Of a stretch of DNA of 64,000 nucleotides, positions 17,780 to 26,543 are shown one piece after another; the stretch's first letter is position 1; every line of letters starts with the position of its first letter. The notes beneath the pieces were generated by a model. That model saw nothing but the letters and a program-made list of their open reading frames with translations, did not search any database and was not told the origin of the DNA. Source of the stretch: N074bin45 sp039587475 (lineage in GTDB: Bacteria > Gemmatimonadota > Gemmatimonadetes > Gemmatimonadales > GWC2-71-9); NCBI GenBank assembly GCA_039587475.1, contig JBDHIK010000003.1, positions 1 to 64,000 on the forward strand, in the 5' to 3' direction. The translations under genes were made by a program, and so were the position numbers.

Positions 17780-19033
17780 ATGGGCGTCGAGCGTGTCGAC
17801 GAGGTCCTCCACATGGCGGGCGCTTCGTTGCTGGATGTGGCTGCCGCCGTGGGGACGCCGACCTTCGTCTACAACGCTGAAGCGATGCGGAAGAACGTGC
17901 AGCAGTTGCGGGAGGCCCTCGGGTCCGTTCCCCATCGCATTCACTTCGCCGTCAAGGCCAATGCCAACCTGGCGGTGTTGCGGCTGTTCCACGGCCTTGG
18001 CTGTGGCGCCGATCTGGTCTCCGGCGGGGAACTCAAGCGCGCTCGCGCCGCTGGGTTCCCGGCGGACCGCCTCATCTTCAGTGGGGTCGGGAAGACGGAT
18101 GGCGAACTCGACCTGGCACTTTCCGAGGGGATCGACCACATCGCCGTCGAATCCCTTGCCGAACTGGAGCGTCTCGCTGAGCGGGCGACAGCGCTCGGGC
18201 GTGACGCCCGGGTGGCTCTCCGGGTCAATCCCGATGTGACGACGGAGACCCATCCATACATTTCGACCGGGAAGGGCGGCATCAAGTTCGGGCTGCCGGG
18301 GGATCAGGTGCCGGAAGCTGCGGACCGCATCGCCGCTCACCCAGGGCTGTCGCTGACGGCCCTGGCCATGCACCTGGGAAGTCAGCTGATGGTCGCGGAT
18401 CCCTATGAGGCCGGCATGGAACGGTTGCTTGGCCTGACGGATGATCTGGTGGCCGCGGGATGCATGACCCTCGAGGTCATCGACGTCGGAGGCGGCCTCG
18501 GAGTGGATTATGGAGATGGCCGGGCCATGGACGTGACTTCCTTCGGGGCTACCCTGCGGCGCTGTCTGGCCGGCCGGTCGTTCACCGTCTATCTCGAGCC
18601 TGGACGCTTTCTCGTCGGCAACGCGGGAGTGCTGGTGACCCGGGTGTTGTATGAGAAGCACGCCGGTGGCAAGGATTTCGTGGTCGTCGACGCCGGCCTC
18701 AACGACTTTCTCCGTCCCAGCCTCTATCATGCGTATCATCGGATCGAAGAGGTCGAGGCGAAGGGCCGCGCCGTCCGACAGGTCGACGTGGTCGGGCCCG
18801 TGTGCGAGACCGGAGACTTCTTTGCCCTGGGTCGCGACCTCCCGGGGGTGGCGCGCGGCGAGCTGCTGGCGATCTGTGGCGCCGGCGCCTACGGCTTTTC
18901 GATGAGCTCGAACTACAACAGCCGACCGCGGGCGGCCGAGGTGCTGGCGGACGGCGGCCGGTTCGGCATCGCCCGTGAACGTGAAACCGACGAATCGTTG
19001 TACCTGCTGGAACACCCTTCACCGCTGGAGTAG
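17780..19033 (+). CDS. lysA: Diaminopimelate decarboxylase
   Basis: PLP enzyme that makes L-lysine from meso-diaminopimelate, the last step of lysine synthesis; its substrate is also the peptidoglycan cross-linking residue. The ATG at 17780, 8 bp after the proS stop, gives 417 residues. HFAVKAN holds the PLP lysine (K59), VDVGGGLG-type glycines bind phosphate (IDVGGGLGVDY), and GPVCETGD is the family signature supplying the dimer-partner cysteine. The fold order (TIM barrel then beta-barrel) is intact. Confidence 0.95.
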   Translation: MGVERVDEVLHMAGASLLDVAAAVGTPTFVYNAEAMRKNVQQLREALGSVPHRIHFAVKANANLAVLRLFHGLGCGADLVSGGELKRARAAGFPADRLIFSGVGKTDGELDLALSEGIDHIAVESLAELERLAERATALGRDARVALRVNPDVTTETHPYISTGKGGIKFGLPGDQVPEAADRIAAHPGLSLTALAMHLGSQLMVADPYEAGMERLLGLTDDLVAAGCMTLEVIDVGGGLGVDYGDGRAMDVTSFGATLRRCLAGRSFTVYLEPGRFLVGNAGVLVTRVLYEKHAGGKDFVVVDAGLNDFLRPSLYHAYHRIEEVEAKGRAVRQVDVVGPVCETGDFFALGRDLPGVARGELLAICGAGAYGFSMSSNYNSRPRAAEVLADGGRFGIARERETDESLYLLEHPSPLE

Positions 19034-19039
19034 TGGTCC

Positions 19040-20593
19040 TTGGCCCATCCCGACGGCATTCTGATCATCGACTTCGGCTCCCAGTACACGCAGCTCATCG
19101 CCAGGCGCATTCGCGAGGAGCACGTGTACTGTGAGATTCACCCACCCACCCGCGACCTGGACTGGATCAGGGAATGGAACCCCAAGGGCATCATCCTGTC
19201 GGGGGGCCCCTCGTCCGTCTACGACAGCGGGGTGCCCACCACGCATCCGGACATCCTGCGCCTGGGGGTTCCCCTGCTGGGGTTGTGCTACGGCATGCAG
19301 GTGCTGGCCCAGATGACGGGCGGCAAGGTCGTCAGCGCCGACCGCCACGAGTACGGCCGCACCGACTTGCAGGTCATCGGCGGACGCCTGTTCGACGGCT
19401 TCACCCCCGGTGAGGAGACTCCGGTGTGGATGAGCCATGGCGACTACGTGACTGCGGCGCCGCGGGATTTTCTCATCACCGCCAAGAGCGACAACACGCC
19501 GATTGCCGCGTTCGAGCACCGTGAACTCCCGCTGTTCGGTCTCCAGTTCCATCCCGAAGTGGACCACACGCCGCGCGGCGTGGAGCTGCTGAGCACGTTC
19601 CTGTTCGATGTCTGCGGTTGTGTGTCGGACTGGACGCCAGGCCACTTTGTCGAGACGGAGGTTGCCCGGATCAAGGAGGCCGTGGGACCGGACGACCGGG
19701 TCATCTGTGGGCTGTCGGGCGGTGTCGATTCCTCGGTGGCCGCCGCCCTGGTCCATCGGGCCGTGGGCGACCGGTTGACCTGCATTTTCGTGGACCATGG
19801 CTTGCTGCGCCTGCACGAACGGACACAGGTGGAACACACGTTCCGGCGCCACCTGGGCATCGACCTCCGCGTCGTCGACGCAACCGATGCCTTCCTGTCC
19901 CAACTCGACGGCGTTGCTGACCCGGAAGAGAAACGGCGCCGCATCGGCCACACCTTCATCGACGTGTTCGAGCGTGAAGCCCGGACTCTGGGGGACGACG
20001 TCAAACACCTGGTGCAGGGGACGCTATATCCCGACGTCATCGAGTCGGTCTCGCCCCGCGGGGGGCCATCCGCCACCATCAAGACGCACCACAACGTCGG
20101 TGGGTTGCCCGAACGCCTGCCGTTTGCCCTGATCGAACCGTTGCGCGAACTGTTCAAGGACGAGGTCCGCCAGGTGGGGCGGGAGCTGGGCCTCCCGGAG
20201 GAGATGGTGGGGCGTCACCCGTTTCCGGGGCCGGGCCTCGCCATCAGGATCCTGGGGTCGGTCACGCGCGACCAGCTCGACCGGCTGCGGCGCGTCGACC
20301 ACATTTACATCGAGGAAATTCGGGCGGCAGGGCTGTATGACGACATCTGGCAGGCCTTCGCGGTGCTGCTACCGATCCGCTCCGTCGGCGTCCAGGGCGA
20401 CTACCGGACCTACGACCAGGCCGTGGCCCTCAGGGCCGTCACCAGCCGCGACGGCATGACCGCGGACTGGTTCCCTTTTCCGTCGGATGTCCTGGCACGG
20501 ATCTCCAATCGTATCGCCAATGAGGTCGACGGGGTCAATCGGGTGGTGTACGACGTCAGCAGCAAGCCGCCGGCCACCATCGAATGGGAATGA
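19040..20593 (+). CDS. guaA: GMP synthase (glutamine-hydrolysing)
   Basis: Converts XMP to GMP using glutamine-derived ammonia and ATP. The 517-residue product has an N-terminal class I amidotransferase with C83 (GLCYGMQ), H171 and E173 (FHPE). The ATP-pyrophosphatase domain has SGGVDSS at 226-232, and the dimerisation domain ends in the conserved KPPATIEWE. The start is a TTG at 19040, which gives the expected MAHPDGILIIDFGSQY N-terminus; no in-frame ATG or GTG fits. The stop overlaps the next gene. Confidence 0.96.
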   Translation: MAHPDGILIIDFGSQYTQLIARRIREEHVYCEIHPPTRDLDWIREWNPKGIILSGGPSSVYDSGVPTTHPDILRLGVPLLGLCYGMQVLAQMTGGKVVSADRHEYGRTDLQVIGGRLFDGFTPGEETPVWMSHGDYVTAAPRDFLITAKSDNTPIAAFEHRELPLFGLQFHPEVDHTPRGVELLSTFLFDVCGCVSDWTPGHFVETEVARIKEAVGPDDRVICGLSGGVDSSVAAALVHRAVGDRLTCIFVDHGLLRLHERTQVEHTFRRHLGIDLRVVDATDAFLSQLDGVADPEEKRRRIGHTFIDVFEREARTLGDDVKHLVQGTLYPDVIESVSPRGGPSATIKTHHNVGGLPERLPFALIEPLRELFKDEVRQVGRELGLPEEMVGRHPFPGPGLAIRILGSVTRDQLDRLRRVDHIYIEEIRAAGLYDDIWQAFAVLLPIRSVGVQGDYRTYDQAVALRAVTSRDGMTADWFPFPSDVLARISNRIANEVDGVNRVVYDVSSKPPATIEWE

Positions 20594-21291
20594 CGCCGGC
20601 CCCCAAACAGCAATGGCTGACCGCCCTCGCCGTGACCATCGGCCTGGCAGCGTTCTTCATCCGGTTTGCCGGCATCGACCTCTGGTTTTCGGGACTGTTC
20701 TGGTCCGGGACGGAGGGCTGGTATCTGGGCGCATCATGGTGGGCGATGCTGATGTATCGCTTGATCCCCCTCCTGGTCTACTTCGTGGCCATCGCCATCC
20801 CCATCGTGGCCATCGTGAATCTGGTCCGGCGCCGCCCGCTCGGCCCGTTCCACGGCCGCGCGCTGCTCTACATCTTCGCGGCCGTGGCCATCGGGCCCGG
20901 TCTCGTCGTCAACGTGGTCCTCAAAGACAATTGGGGGCGGGCCCGGCCGCGTGACGTGGTCGAGTTCGCTGGGGCCCAGACGTTCACTCCGGCGTTCGTG
21001 ATCAGCGACCAGTGCCCCAAGAACTGCTCGTTCGTGGCGGGGCATCCATCCATGGCCTTTGCCCTCATGGCCATCGTCCTGGTGGCGGCGCGCCGGCGCC
21101 GCACGGTCTTGGTCACCGGCACCGTCGTGCTCGGCGTCCTGGTCGGGTTCGGGCGCGTCGTTCAGGGTGGCCATTTTCTGAGCGACGTGGTCTTCTCAGG
21201 GATCTTTACGGTTGCCATCGTCGCGGGGCTGTATCGCCTGTTCCGTCCGGGGCCGGTCGACCCCGCCGGGGCCCCCTCGGCGCCGTCGTAA
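20584..21291 (+). CDS. PAP2-superfamily membrane phosphatase
   Basis: A 235-residue polytopic protein with the three PAP2 phosphatase motifs: K114...RP (KDNWGRARP), SFVAGH ending at H154, and GR-x5-H-x3-D (R191, H197, D201). These residues carry out acid-phosphatase chemistry on lipid phosphates such as undecaprenyl pyrophosphate, phosphatidylglycerol phosphate or lipid A. The Ser of the usual PSGH is Ala here, but both histidines and the Asp are kept. About six membrane helices are visible. The substrate cannot be inferred; its neighbours (guaA, an HD protein) do not help. The ATG at 20584 overlaps the guaA end. Confidence 0.85.
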   Translation: MGMTPAPKQQWLTALAVTIGLAAFFIRFAGIDLWFSGLFWSGTEGWYLGASWWAMLMYRLIPLLVYFVAIAIPIVAIVNLVRRRPLGPFHGRALLYIFAAVAIGPGLVVNVVLKDNWGRARPRDVVEFAGAQTFTPAFVISDQCPKNCSFVAGHPSMAFALMAIVLVAARRRRTVLVTGTVVLGVLVGFGRVVQGGHFLSDVVFSGIFTVAIVAGLYRLFRPGPVDPAGAPSAPS

Positions 21292-21292
21292 T

Positions 21293-21937
21293 GTGACTCG
21301 CCCGACCAGGCTCGAGCGATCGTGGAGCGACATGTGGGTCGCCCTGCATCTGCGGCCGCCGGACGGGACCTACGCCGCGCTCACGGAGGCGTACCAGGCG
21401 CCGGGCCGGCATTATCACACCTTGGATCACATCGAGGCATCCCTGCGGCGCTTCGATGCCGTCGAAACGACCGCGGGTCAGCCGGCCGTAGCCAGGGTAG
21501 CCATCTGGTTCCACGATGCGGTGTACGACCCCAGACGACAAGACAATGAAGCGCTGAGTGCGGATTGGGCGACGGCGGTCCTGGAGGATGCCGGTGCCGT
21601 CGTCGAGGTACGTCGTTCCGTGGAAGAGATGATACTGGCGACGAACCACCTGGGGCCCGATCCCGTCGATGATGCCGCACTGGTGTGTGACGTTGATCTG
21701 GCGATCCTCGGCGCCTCAGGCCGGCGCTTCGACGCCTACCAGAGGGCCATCCACGCGGAGTATGCCTGGGTGCCACTCGACCGCTACCGGCAGGGTAGGC
21801 TCGACGTGCTGAGCCGCTTCCTGGCTCGGGAGTGGATCTTTCAGACGGAATCCTTTCGAGGGCGCTACGAACAACGCGCCCGTCGCAACCTCAGCCGGGC
21901 GATCGCGCATCTGTCGCAGTCCGGGCCGGAGAACTGA
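21293..21937 (+). CDS. HD-superfamily hydrolase-like protein (COG4339-type)
   Basis: A 214-residue soluble protein resembling the predicted metal-dependent HD phosphohydrolase family. It has GRHYHTLDHIE near residue 40 and WFHDAVYD near residue 70, which together supply the H...HD metal ligands, and CDVDLAILG further on. Its substrate is unknown to me. The GTG at 21293 overlaps the PAP2 stop region, and a longer in-frame version would run through the PAP2 gene. The stop (21935-21937) overlaps the ATG of the next gene, suggesting a guaA-PAP2-HD-AlbA_2 run. Confidence 0.75.
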   Translation: MTRPTRLERSWSDMWVALHLRPPDGTYAALTEAYQAPGRHYHTLDHIEASLRRFDAVETTAGQPAVARVAIWFHDAVYDPRRQDNEALSADWATAVLEDAGAVVEVRRSVEEMILATNHLGPDPVDDAALVCDVDLAILGASGRRFDAYQRAIHAEYAWVPLDRYRQGRLDVLSRFLAREWIFQTESFRGRYEQRARRNLSRAIAHLSQSGPEN

Positions 21938-22728
21938 TGCCCCTGAGTCGTGAAAGCGTCCGCAGGCTGATGGTGTGGCACGTTCTCCTCGGAGCGGCCG
22001 TGGGATTGCTGGTTCTTCAGCCCATCAACGATCTCATTCTCTACTTCCAAGCAGGTCCGGAAGGTGCCACGGTGGCGGGCTACGTGGGCCAGGCGTTGAT
22101 GGAATCGATCCTCGGACCGCGGTGGCTCAAGGGCGGCTTCTACACCTTGATCGGGGCGGCGCTTGGCGGCATCACCGGCGCGGTCTCGCGCCAGCTGCTC
22201 ACCCGCCAGCGCCGGGTGGCCCAGCTCACCATCGAACTGGAACGAGAGCTCGTTGCCCTCCTGGCCAAGGGCGAGGGTCAGCGGGTGGAATTCAAATCGT
22301 CATTCCGGTGGGACGTCCAGACCGGCAAGGTCCTGAAGTTGCTGGAGCATGCCGTCATCAAGAGCATCGCCGGGTTCCTCAACGCCGACGGAGGAACGTT
22401 ACTCATCGGTGTCACTGATGATGCCAGGGTGCTGGGGTTGCGCCAGGACTACGGCACGCTCAAGAAGCGTGATCGCGACGGGTTCGAACAGGCGATCATG
22501 ACCGCCGTTGCCACCAAACTCGGGGCGGACACCTGTGCGCAAGTGCGTCTGGTGTTCCATACCGTCGAAGGAGAGGAGCTCTGCCGGGTAATCGTGAGCC
22601 CGTCTCCGAGGCCGGTCTACCTGTCTCAGGGGAAGGAGACCGAGTTCTACGTCCGAACCGGTGCCAGTACCAGGCAGCTCAACGTCCAGGAGGCCATCGA
22701 GTACATCAAGACCAGATGGCCGGACTGA
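21937..22728 (+). CDS. Membrane-anchored AlbA_2 (Schlafen-type) ATP-binding domain protein
   Basis: A 263-residue protein with two N-terminal hydrophobic segments (about 12-28 and 67-85) and a short helical linker. A C-terminal AlbA_2/divergent AAA-4 domain follows (about 105-255). Its signatures are EGQRVEFKSSF, GFLNADGGTLLIGVTDDARVLG and FYVRTGASTRQL. In other proteins this domain sits next to helix-turn-helix regions or in Schlafen-like nucleases; here there is only the membrane part, so the role is unknown. It overlaps the HD gene by 1 bp and is the last + gene before a strand switch. Confidence 0.78.
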   Translation: MPLSRESVRRLMVWHVLLGAAVGLLVLQPINDLILYFQAGPEGATVAGYVGQALMESILGPRWLKGGFYTLIGAALGGITGAVSRQLLTRQRRVAQLTIELERELVALLAKGEGQRVEFKSSFRWDVQTGKVLKLLEHAVIKSIAGFLNADGGTLLIGVTDDARVLGLRQDYGTLKKRDRDGFEQAIMTAVATKLGADTCAQVRLVFHTVEGEELCRVIVSPSPRPVYLSQGKETEFYVRTGASTRQLNVQEAIEYIKTRWPD

Positions 22729-22749
22729 CCAGGCCACCCGTTGTTCTCC

Positions 22750-23223
22750 TCAGCATCCTCGATCCGTCAGGGCGGCAAAGAAGTCCTCGACCGTCTTCAC
22801 CGCATCGAGGGACTGCCGGGCCTCAGGCGCGCGGACCAGGCGTGCCACGTCACCCATGACCCGCAGGTAGACATTGGACACGTGAACCGGCGGGGCCACG
22901 AGAAGAAAGACGTGCCGGACGGCCTCACCGTCCTGAGAACCCCACTCGATGCCGGCCGATGCCCTCCCGTAGGCGAGCCCCAGAGCGTCCGCATCGATGC
23001 TGCGGGCGTGAGGAAGGGCCACGCCGTGCCCGATGCCGGTGGACCCCTTCGCTTCACGCTGCTCCAGGAGCTGGCTGACGTTGGCGCTGGCCTCGGGGCC
23101 CAGCTCCAGCCTCTCGACCAGGCGCTCGACGGCTTCTTCGCGGGTACCTGCCTGGAGGTCCAGGAGGACAGCGCTCGGCTGGATCAGGCGGTGAAGCGGT
23201 GTCGCGGTGTCTGGCGCTGGCAT
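22750..23223 (-). CDS. PTS EIIA-like phosphoacceptor protein (PtsN type)
   Basis: A 157-residue EIIA domain of the fructose/nitrogen class. It contains TGIGHGVALPHAR, where H72 is the expected phosphorylated histidine, and the FLLVAPP strand. No sugar permease (EIIB/EIIC), HPr or EI gene is near, so a regulatory rather than transport role is more likely. The ATG at 23223 is preferred; an in-frame GTG at 23241 would add six residues and neither has a good Shine-Dalgarno. It is a single-gene unit, convergent with the AlbA_2 gene and divergent from dusB. Confidence 0.82.
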   Translation of the reverse strand: MPAPDTATPLHRLIQPSAVLLDLQAGTREEAVERLVERLELGPEASANVSQLLEQREAKGSTGIGHGVALPHARSIDADALGLAYGRASAGIEWGSQDGEAVRHVFLLVAPPVHVSNVYLRVMGDVARLVRAPEARQSLDAVKTVEDFFAALTDRGC

Positions 23224-23282
23224 GGCGCGGAAGGTATCCACCGGCCGGCGCCCCTGTCAAACCCGACTCCCAGGATGGTCGC

Positions 23283-23311
23283 TTGCTCGGGTTTTCGCCA
23301 GTAAGTATTTT
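23283..23311 (+). promoter_or_regulatory. Candidate dusB promoter (possibly leaderless)
   Basis: TTGCTC (23283-23288), a 17-nt spacer and TATTTT (23306-23311) resemble a weak sigma-70-type promoter. The expected transcription start, 7 nt after the -10, coincides with the dusB ATG at 23318, and there is no Shine-Dalgarno in between. Box matches are modest (3/6 and 4/6). Confidence 0.35.
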
Positions 23312-23317
23312 TGTGCC

Positions 23318-24304
23318 ATGCACTTGCCGTATCTGGCGGGGACGAAATTCCCCCTGATCCTGGCGCCGATGGCCGGCGTATCCGAAGCGCCCTTCCGGCG
23401 GGTCTGCCGGCGCTTCGGGGCGGACGTCGTCATGACGGAGTTTCTCTCGTCGGAGGCGCTGCGCCGCCGCATTCCTCGCGTGCTCGAGGACGCGGCGTTC
23501 GCCGAAGCCGAAAGGCCGATTGGCATCCAGATCTACGGAGCCGACCCTGCCGCCATGGCCGAAGCGGCGAGCCTCGTCACCGCGCACTACCGACCGGAGT
23601 TCATCGACATCAACTTCGGCTGCCCGGTCAAGAAGGTCGTCAAGCGGAACGGTGGGTCCGGCTGCCTCAAGGACCTGGACCTGGTCGAGCGGGTCATCCG
23701 GGCCGTCATCGCCGCCACCGATCTCCCGGTGACGGTCAAGACGCGGAGCGGCTGGAACGCTGAATCGCGGGACCCGGTGGGGATCGCGCTCCGGATGCAG
23801 GATGCCGGGGCACGGGCGTTCACCCTCCACGCCCGGACCCGGAGCCAGATGTTCAAGGGCGACGCCGATTGGGACGAGATCGCGCGTGTGGTGGAGGCGT
23901 TGGACATCCCCGTCATCGGCAATGGGGATATCCGTGACGCTGAGGACATCGTGCGGATGAAGGCCCATACCGGCTGCGCCGGGGTCATGGTGGGGCGGGG
24001 GTCGTTTGGGAATCCGTGGATCTTTCGTGAAGCCCACGCGCTTCTCGATGGCGGCGGGCCGGTCCCGGCCCCGACCCCGCAGGAGCGGATCGCCGTGGCC
24101 ATGGAGCACGCCCGGTTGGCGCTCGAGCTGCAGGACGACGCCCGTAGAACCATGATCGAGTTCCGCAAGCACTTCGGTTGGTACACCAAGGGCCTGCCCG
24201 GGGCCAGTGCGCTCAGGCAGCAGCTCTTCCAGGTCGAGTCGCTGGCGCATGCGGCGGACGTCTTTGCCCGGTATGCGGCTCCTCAGCCGGCACAGGTTGC
24301 GTGA
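23318..24304 (+). CDS. dusB: tRNA-dihydrouridine synthase
   Basis: Flavoenzyme reducing uridines in the tRNA D-loop. The ATG at 23318 gives 328 residues. LAPMAGVSEAPFRRVCRRFG is the family N-terminus, FGCPVKKVVKRNGGSGCL holds the catalytic cysteine region, and HARTRSQMFKGDADW plus GNGDI bind FMN and substrate. The C-terminal helical tRNA-binding domain is present. The symbol dusB is by overall resemblance; the exact Dus class is not certain. Its stop overlaps the GTG of larB. Confidence 0.92.
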   Translation: MHLPYLAGTKFPLILAPMAGVSEAPFRRVCRRFGADVVMTEFLSSEALRRRIPRVLEDAAFAEAERPIGIQIYGADPAAMAEAASLVTAHYRPEFIDINFGCPVKKVVKRNGGSGCLKDLDLVERVIRAVIAATDLPVTVKTRSGWNAESRDPVGIALRMQDAGARAFTLHARTRSQMFKGDADWDEIARVVEALDIPVIGNGDIRDAEDIVRMKAHTGCAGVMVGRGSFGNPWIFREAHALLDGGGPVPAPTPQERIAVAMEHARLALELQDDARRTMIEFRKHFGWYTKGLPGASALRQQLFQVESLAHAADVFARYAAPQPAQVA

Positions 24305-25065
24305 AGGCCGACGAGATCGAGTCCCTGCTTGCAGAAGTCGCCGCCGGACGGCTCGGCTCCGCTGAGGCGTTGGCGAAACTCAGGTTCCTGCCCGGCGAAG
24401 ACATCGGTGTCGCCCACCTGGACCACCATCGAGCTCTGCGGCAGGGCCAGGCCGAAGTGGTGTTCTGTCTCGGCAAGACGGTGGACCAGGTCAGTGTTAT
24501 CTGCCGGCGCTTCGCCGAGCGCAACGGGACGTTCCTCGGTACCCGTGCCACGCCGGCCCAGGCCGAGGCCCTCCGAAGCGAGTTTCCCGACGTCGAATGG
24601 AATGCAACGGCACGGACGGTCTATCTGCGACCCGCGGCGCCGCCTCCCACCGTCGGCCGAGGGACTATCCTGGTCGTCTCGGCGGGAACCAGCGATGCCC
24701 CGGTGGCACAGGAGGCGCTGGTCACGGCGGAAGCGTTTGGCAACCCGGTCGCCGAATTGAACGATGTCGGTGTGGCGGGGATTCATCGCCTGCTGGGGGC
24801 CCAGGAGACGCTTCACGCCGCCCGCGTGATCATCGTCGTGGCCGGCATGGAGGGGGCGCTCCCCAGCGTCGTCGGTGGCCTGGTGTCGGCGCCGGTCATT
24901 GCCGTTCCGACCAGCGTCGGCTATGGGGCTTCATTCGGTGGCATTGCGGCACTCCTGGGCATGCTCAACAGCTGTGCCTCGGGGGTCACCGTCGTCAACA
25001 TCGATAACGGTTTCGGCGCCGCCGCCGCGGCCAGCCGGATCAACCAACTGGGCGAGGTGGCGTAG
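24301..25065 (+). CDS. larB: LarB, nickel-pincer cofactor biosynthesis protein
   Basis: LarB carboxylates and hydrolyses nicotinic acid adenine dinucleotide to start synthesis of the nickel-pincer nucleotide used by lactate racemase and related LarA enzymes. The 254-residue product has the LarB N-terminal domain (FCLGKTVDQ) and a PurE-like C-terminal domain with VSAGTSDAPVAQEA. C225 in the NSCASG segment matches the cysteine that forms the covalent intermediate in characterised LarB. The GTG start overlaps the dusB stop. The partners larA, larC and larE are not in the window. Confidence 0.9.
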   Translation: MKADEIESLLAEVAAGRLGSAEALAKLRFLPGEDIGVAHLDHHRALRQGQAEVVFCLGKTVDQVSVICRRFAERNGTFLGTRATPAQAEALRSEFPDVEWNATARTVYLRPAAPPPTVGRGTILVVSAGTSDAPVAQEALVTAEAFGNPVAELNDVGVAGIHRLLGAQETLHAARVIIVVAGMEGALPSVVGGLVSAPVIAVPTSVGYGASFGGIAALLGMLNSCASGVTVVNIDNGFGAAAAASRINQLGEVA

Positions 25066-26519
25066 TGGTACGCTTGGTCCTGATGATCCTCGGAGTTGGT
25101 CTCGCCTCGGTGGGTGTGTGGATGGGCGACCTCTGGGTGCTCGCCGGTGTGGCGGGCGGAGCCTTGCTGGTGCTGGGCGGTTCCGGCAGTACCTCCACGG
25201 TACCCAGTGGAATTCAGGCACGACCGCCACGGCTCATTCCCGATTCTGCCCTCGAGTGGCTGCGCCATGCCCACGAAGCTCTGGGGGCGTGGGCCGTCGA
25301 GAGCGGTCCGAAGGGCAAGGGCCTCGTGGGGTACCAGAGCGTCGACCCGGCGGCTTCCTTCAGCGACAACCGGATCAGGGAAATCGAGCGCCGCCTGCTC
25401 GACCTCCAGGACCGGGATGGCGGTGGCGGTGAACGGACGGACGAAGGCACCCTGGTGTTCGAGTCCTTTGGAGGCTTCGTCGCGGGCTTGATGCTGCGAC
25501 GGACCCACACGCCGGCGGATCTCGAGCGCGCCCACAACGACCTCCGGTACCTGCTGGACGGCTTGAGCCGACGGCCGGTGGCGCATGAACGGGCCCAGGA
25601 TGAGGATGCCCCGGTCGAAGGCAGCAGGAGTATTGCCCTGCGCCTGGCCCACCAGGTTGAACGCGCGGTCCAGGCTCAGTGCGTCGTGGCCCTGACCGAG
25701 TCGACGGGCGCCCGAATCGCCTCGGTCTCCAGTGGGGTCGACGCCCGCCTCGTCGGCCGGTTGCTGCCGTCGGAGAGCCCGCTCGGAAGAGTGGCCACCG
25801 GGTCCGCACGCTCCCTCGAGGTGGGAGGCGGGGCCTGGGCCGGGCTGATGCCGGACCGACGCGGCCTGGAGAAGACCCGCGCCATGCTACTCCACCTTCA
25901 GGACCAGGGCGATCCCGTCGGCGCCGTCGCGTTCTGGTACCTGTCCGGCGATCGGGTGGCCGCTCCGGCCTTGACCGAGGTCAAGGAGATTCTCCATCAG
26001 GCGGAACCTCGTTTCCGGGAGGCACAGCTGATCGAGCAGACCCGGCTGGGCACCTCTCTGGACGAGCTGACCGGCTTGCCGAACCGCCGGGCCCTGGACA
26101 GGGCTCTGGCCAGCCCGCCCGACGCCGAAGGTGCCGTCGTCCTGGCGGAAGTCGAGACCGGCGATGCCCCGGCAACGGCTCGTGACGCGGCGCTGGTCTA
26201 TTTTGGCCAGACGCTGCGTCATGTGGTGCGCGGGACGGACCTCGCCGCCCACCTTGAAGGGGGCCGGTTCGCCGTCTGGCTCCCGGGCGCCGACGTCGCC
26301 ACGGCGATACATGTGGCCAACCGGATCGGGCAGCGCCTGGAGGCCAGTCCCTGGGAATGGCAGGGGGTGTCGCGGCCGCTGTCGGTGAGGTACGGCGTTG
26401 CTGGCTGCCCGGAATCCAGTCCCCGGACCGCGGCGCTGGTCGACAAGGCGCGCGGCGCGCTGCGCAGCGGCGCCATGGACAGTAGTGGCAGGGTCGGCTC
26501 TGCGCCTGCCATCGCGTAG
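25065..26519 (+). CDS. Membrane-anchored protein with degenerate GGDEF domain
   Basis: A 484-residue protein. Two short N-terminal hydrophobic segments (residues ~3-40) are followed by a ~250-residue region with a probable GAF-like fold (about 190-315; e.g. RLAHQVERAVQAQCVVALTE). A C-terminal domain aligning with GGDEF cyclases begins at DELTGLPNRR (from residue 333). The signature loop reads EGGRF (398-402) where GGDEF or GGEEF is expected, so the acidic catalytic residues are missing and cyclic-di-GMP synthesis is unlikely. It may bind GTP or act as a structural or regulatory partner. It overlaps larB by 1 bp and precedes ssrA. Confidence 0.75.
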   Translation: MVRLVLMILGVGLASVGVWMGDLWVLAGVAGGALLVLGGSGSTSTVPSGIQARPPRLIPDSALEWLRHAHEALGAWAVESGPKGKGLVGYQSVDPAASFSDNRIREIERRLLDLQDRDGGGGERTDEGTLVFESFGGFVAGLMLRRTHTPADLERAHNDLRYLLDGLSRRPVAHERAQDEDAPVEGSRSIALRLAHQVERAVQAQCVVALTESTGARIASVSSGVDARLVGRLLPSESPLGRVATGSARSLEVGGGAWAGLMPDRRGLEKTRAMLLHLQDQGDPVGAVAFWYLSGDRVAAPALTEVKEILHQAEPRFREAQLIEQTRLGTSLDELTGLPNRRALDRALASPPDAEGAVVLAEVETGDAPATARDAALVYFGQTLRHVVRGTDLAAHLEGGRFAVWLPGADVATAIHVANRIGQRLEASPWEWQGVSRPLSVRYGVAGCPESSPRTAALVDKARGALRSGAMDSSGRVGSAPAIA

Positions 26520-26543
26520 CTACCCCTGGCCTCGCTCTTGCTG

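Noticed and set aside
22441..22520. T-arm-like GGTTCGA string that could hint at a tRNA
   Set aside because: It sits inside the AlbA_2 coding sequence with no acceptor or anticodon stem around it.
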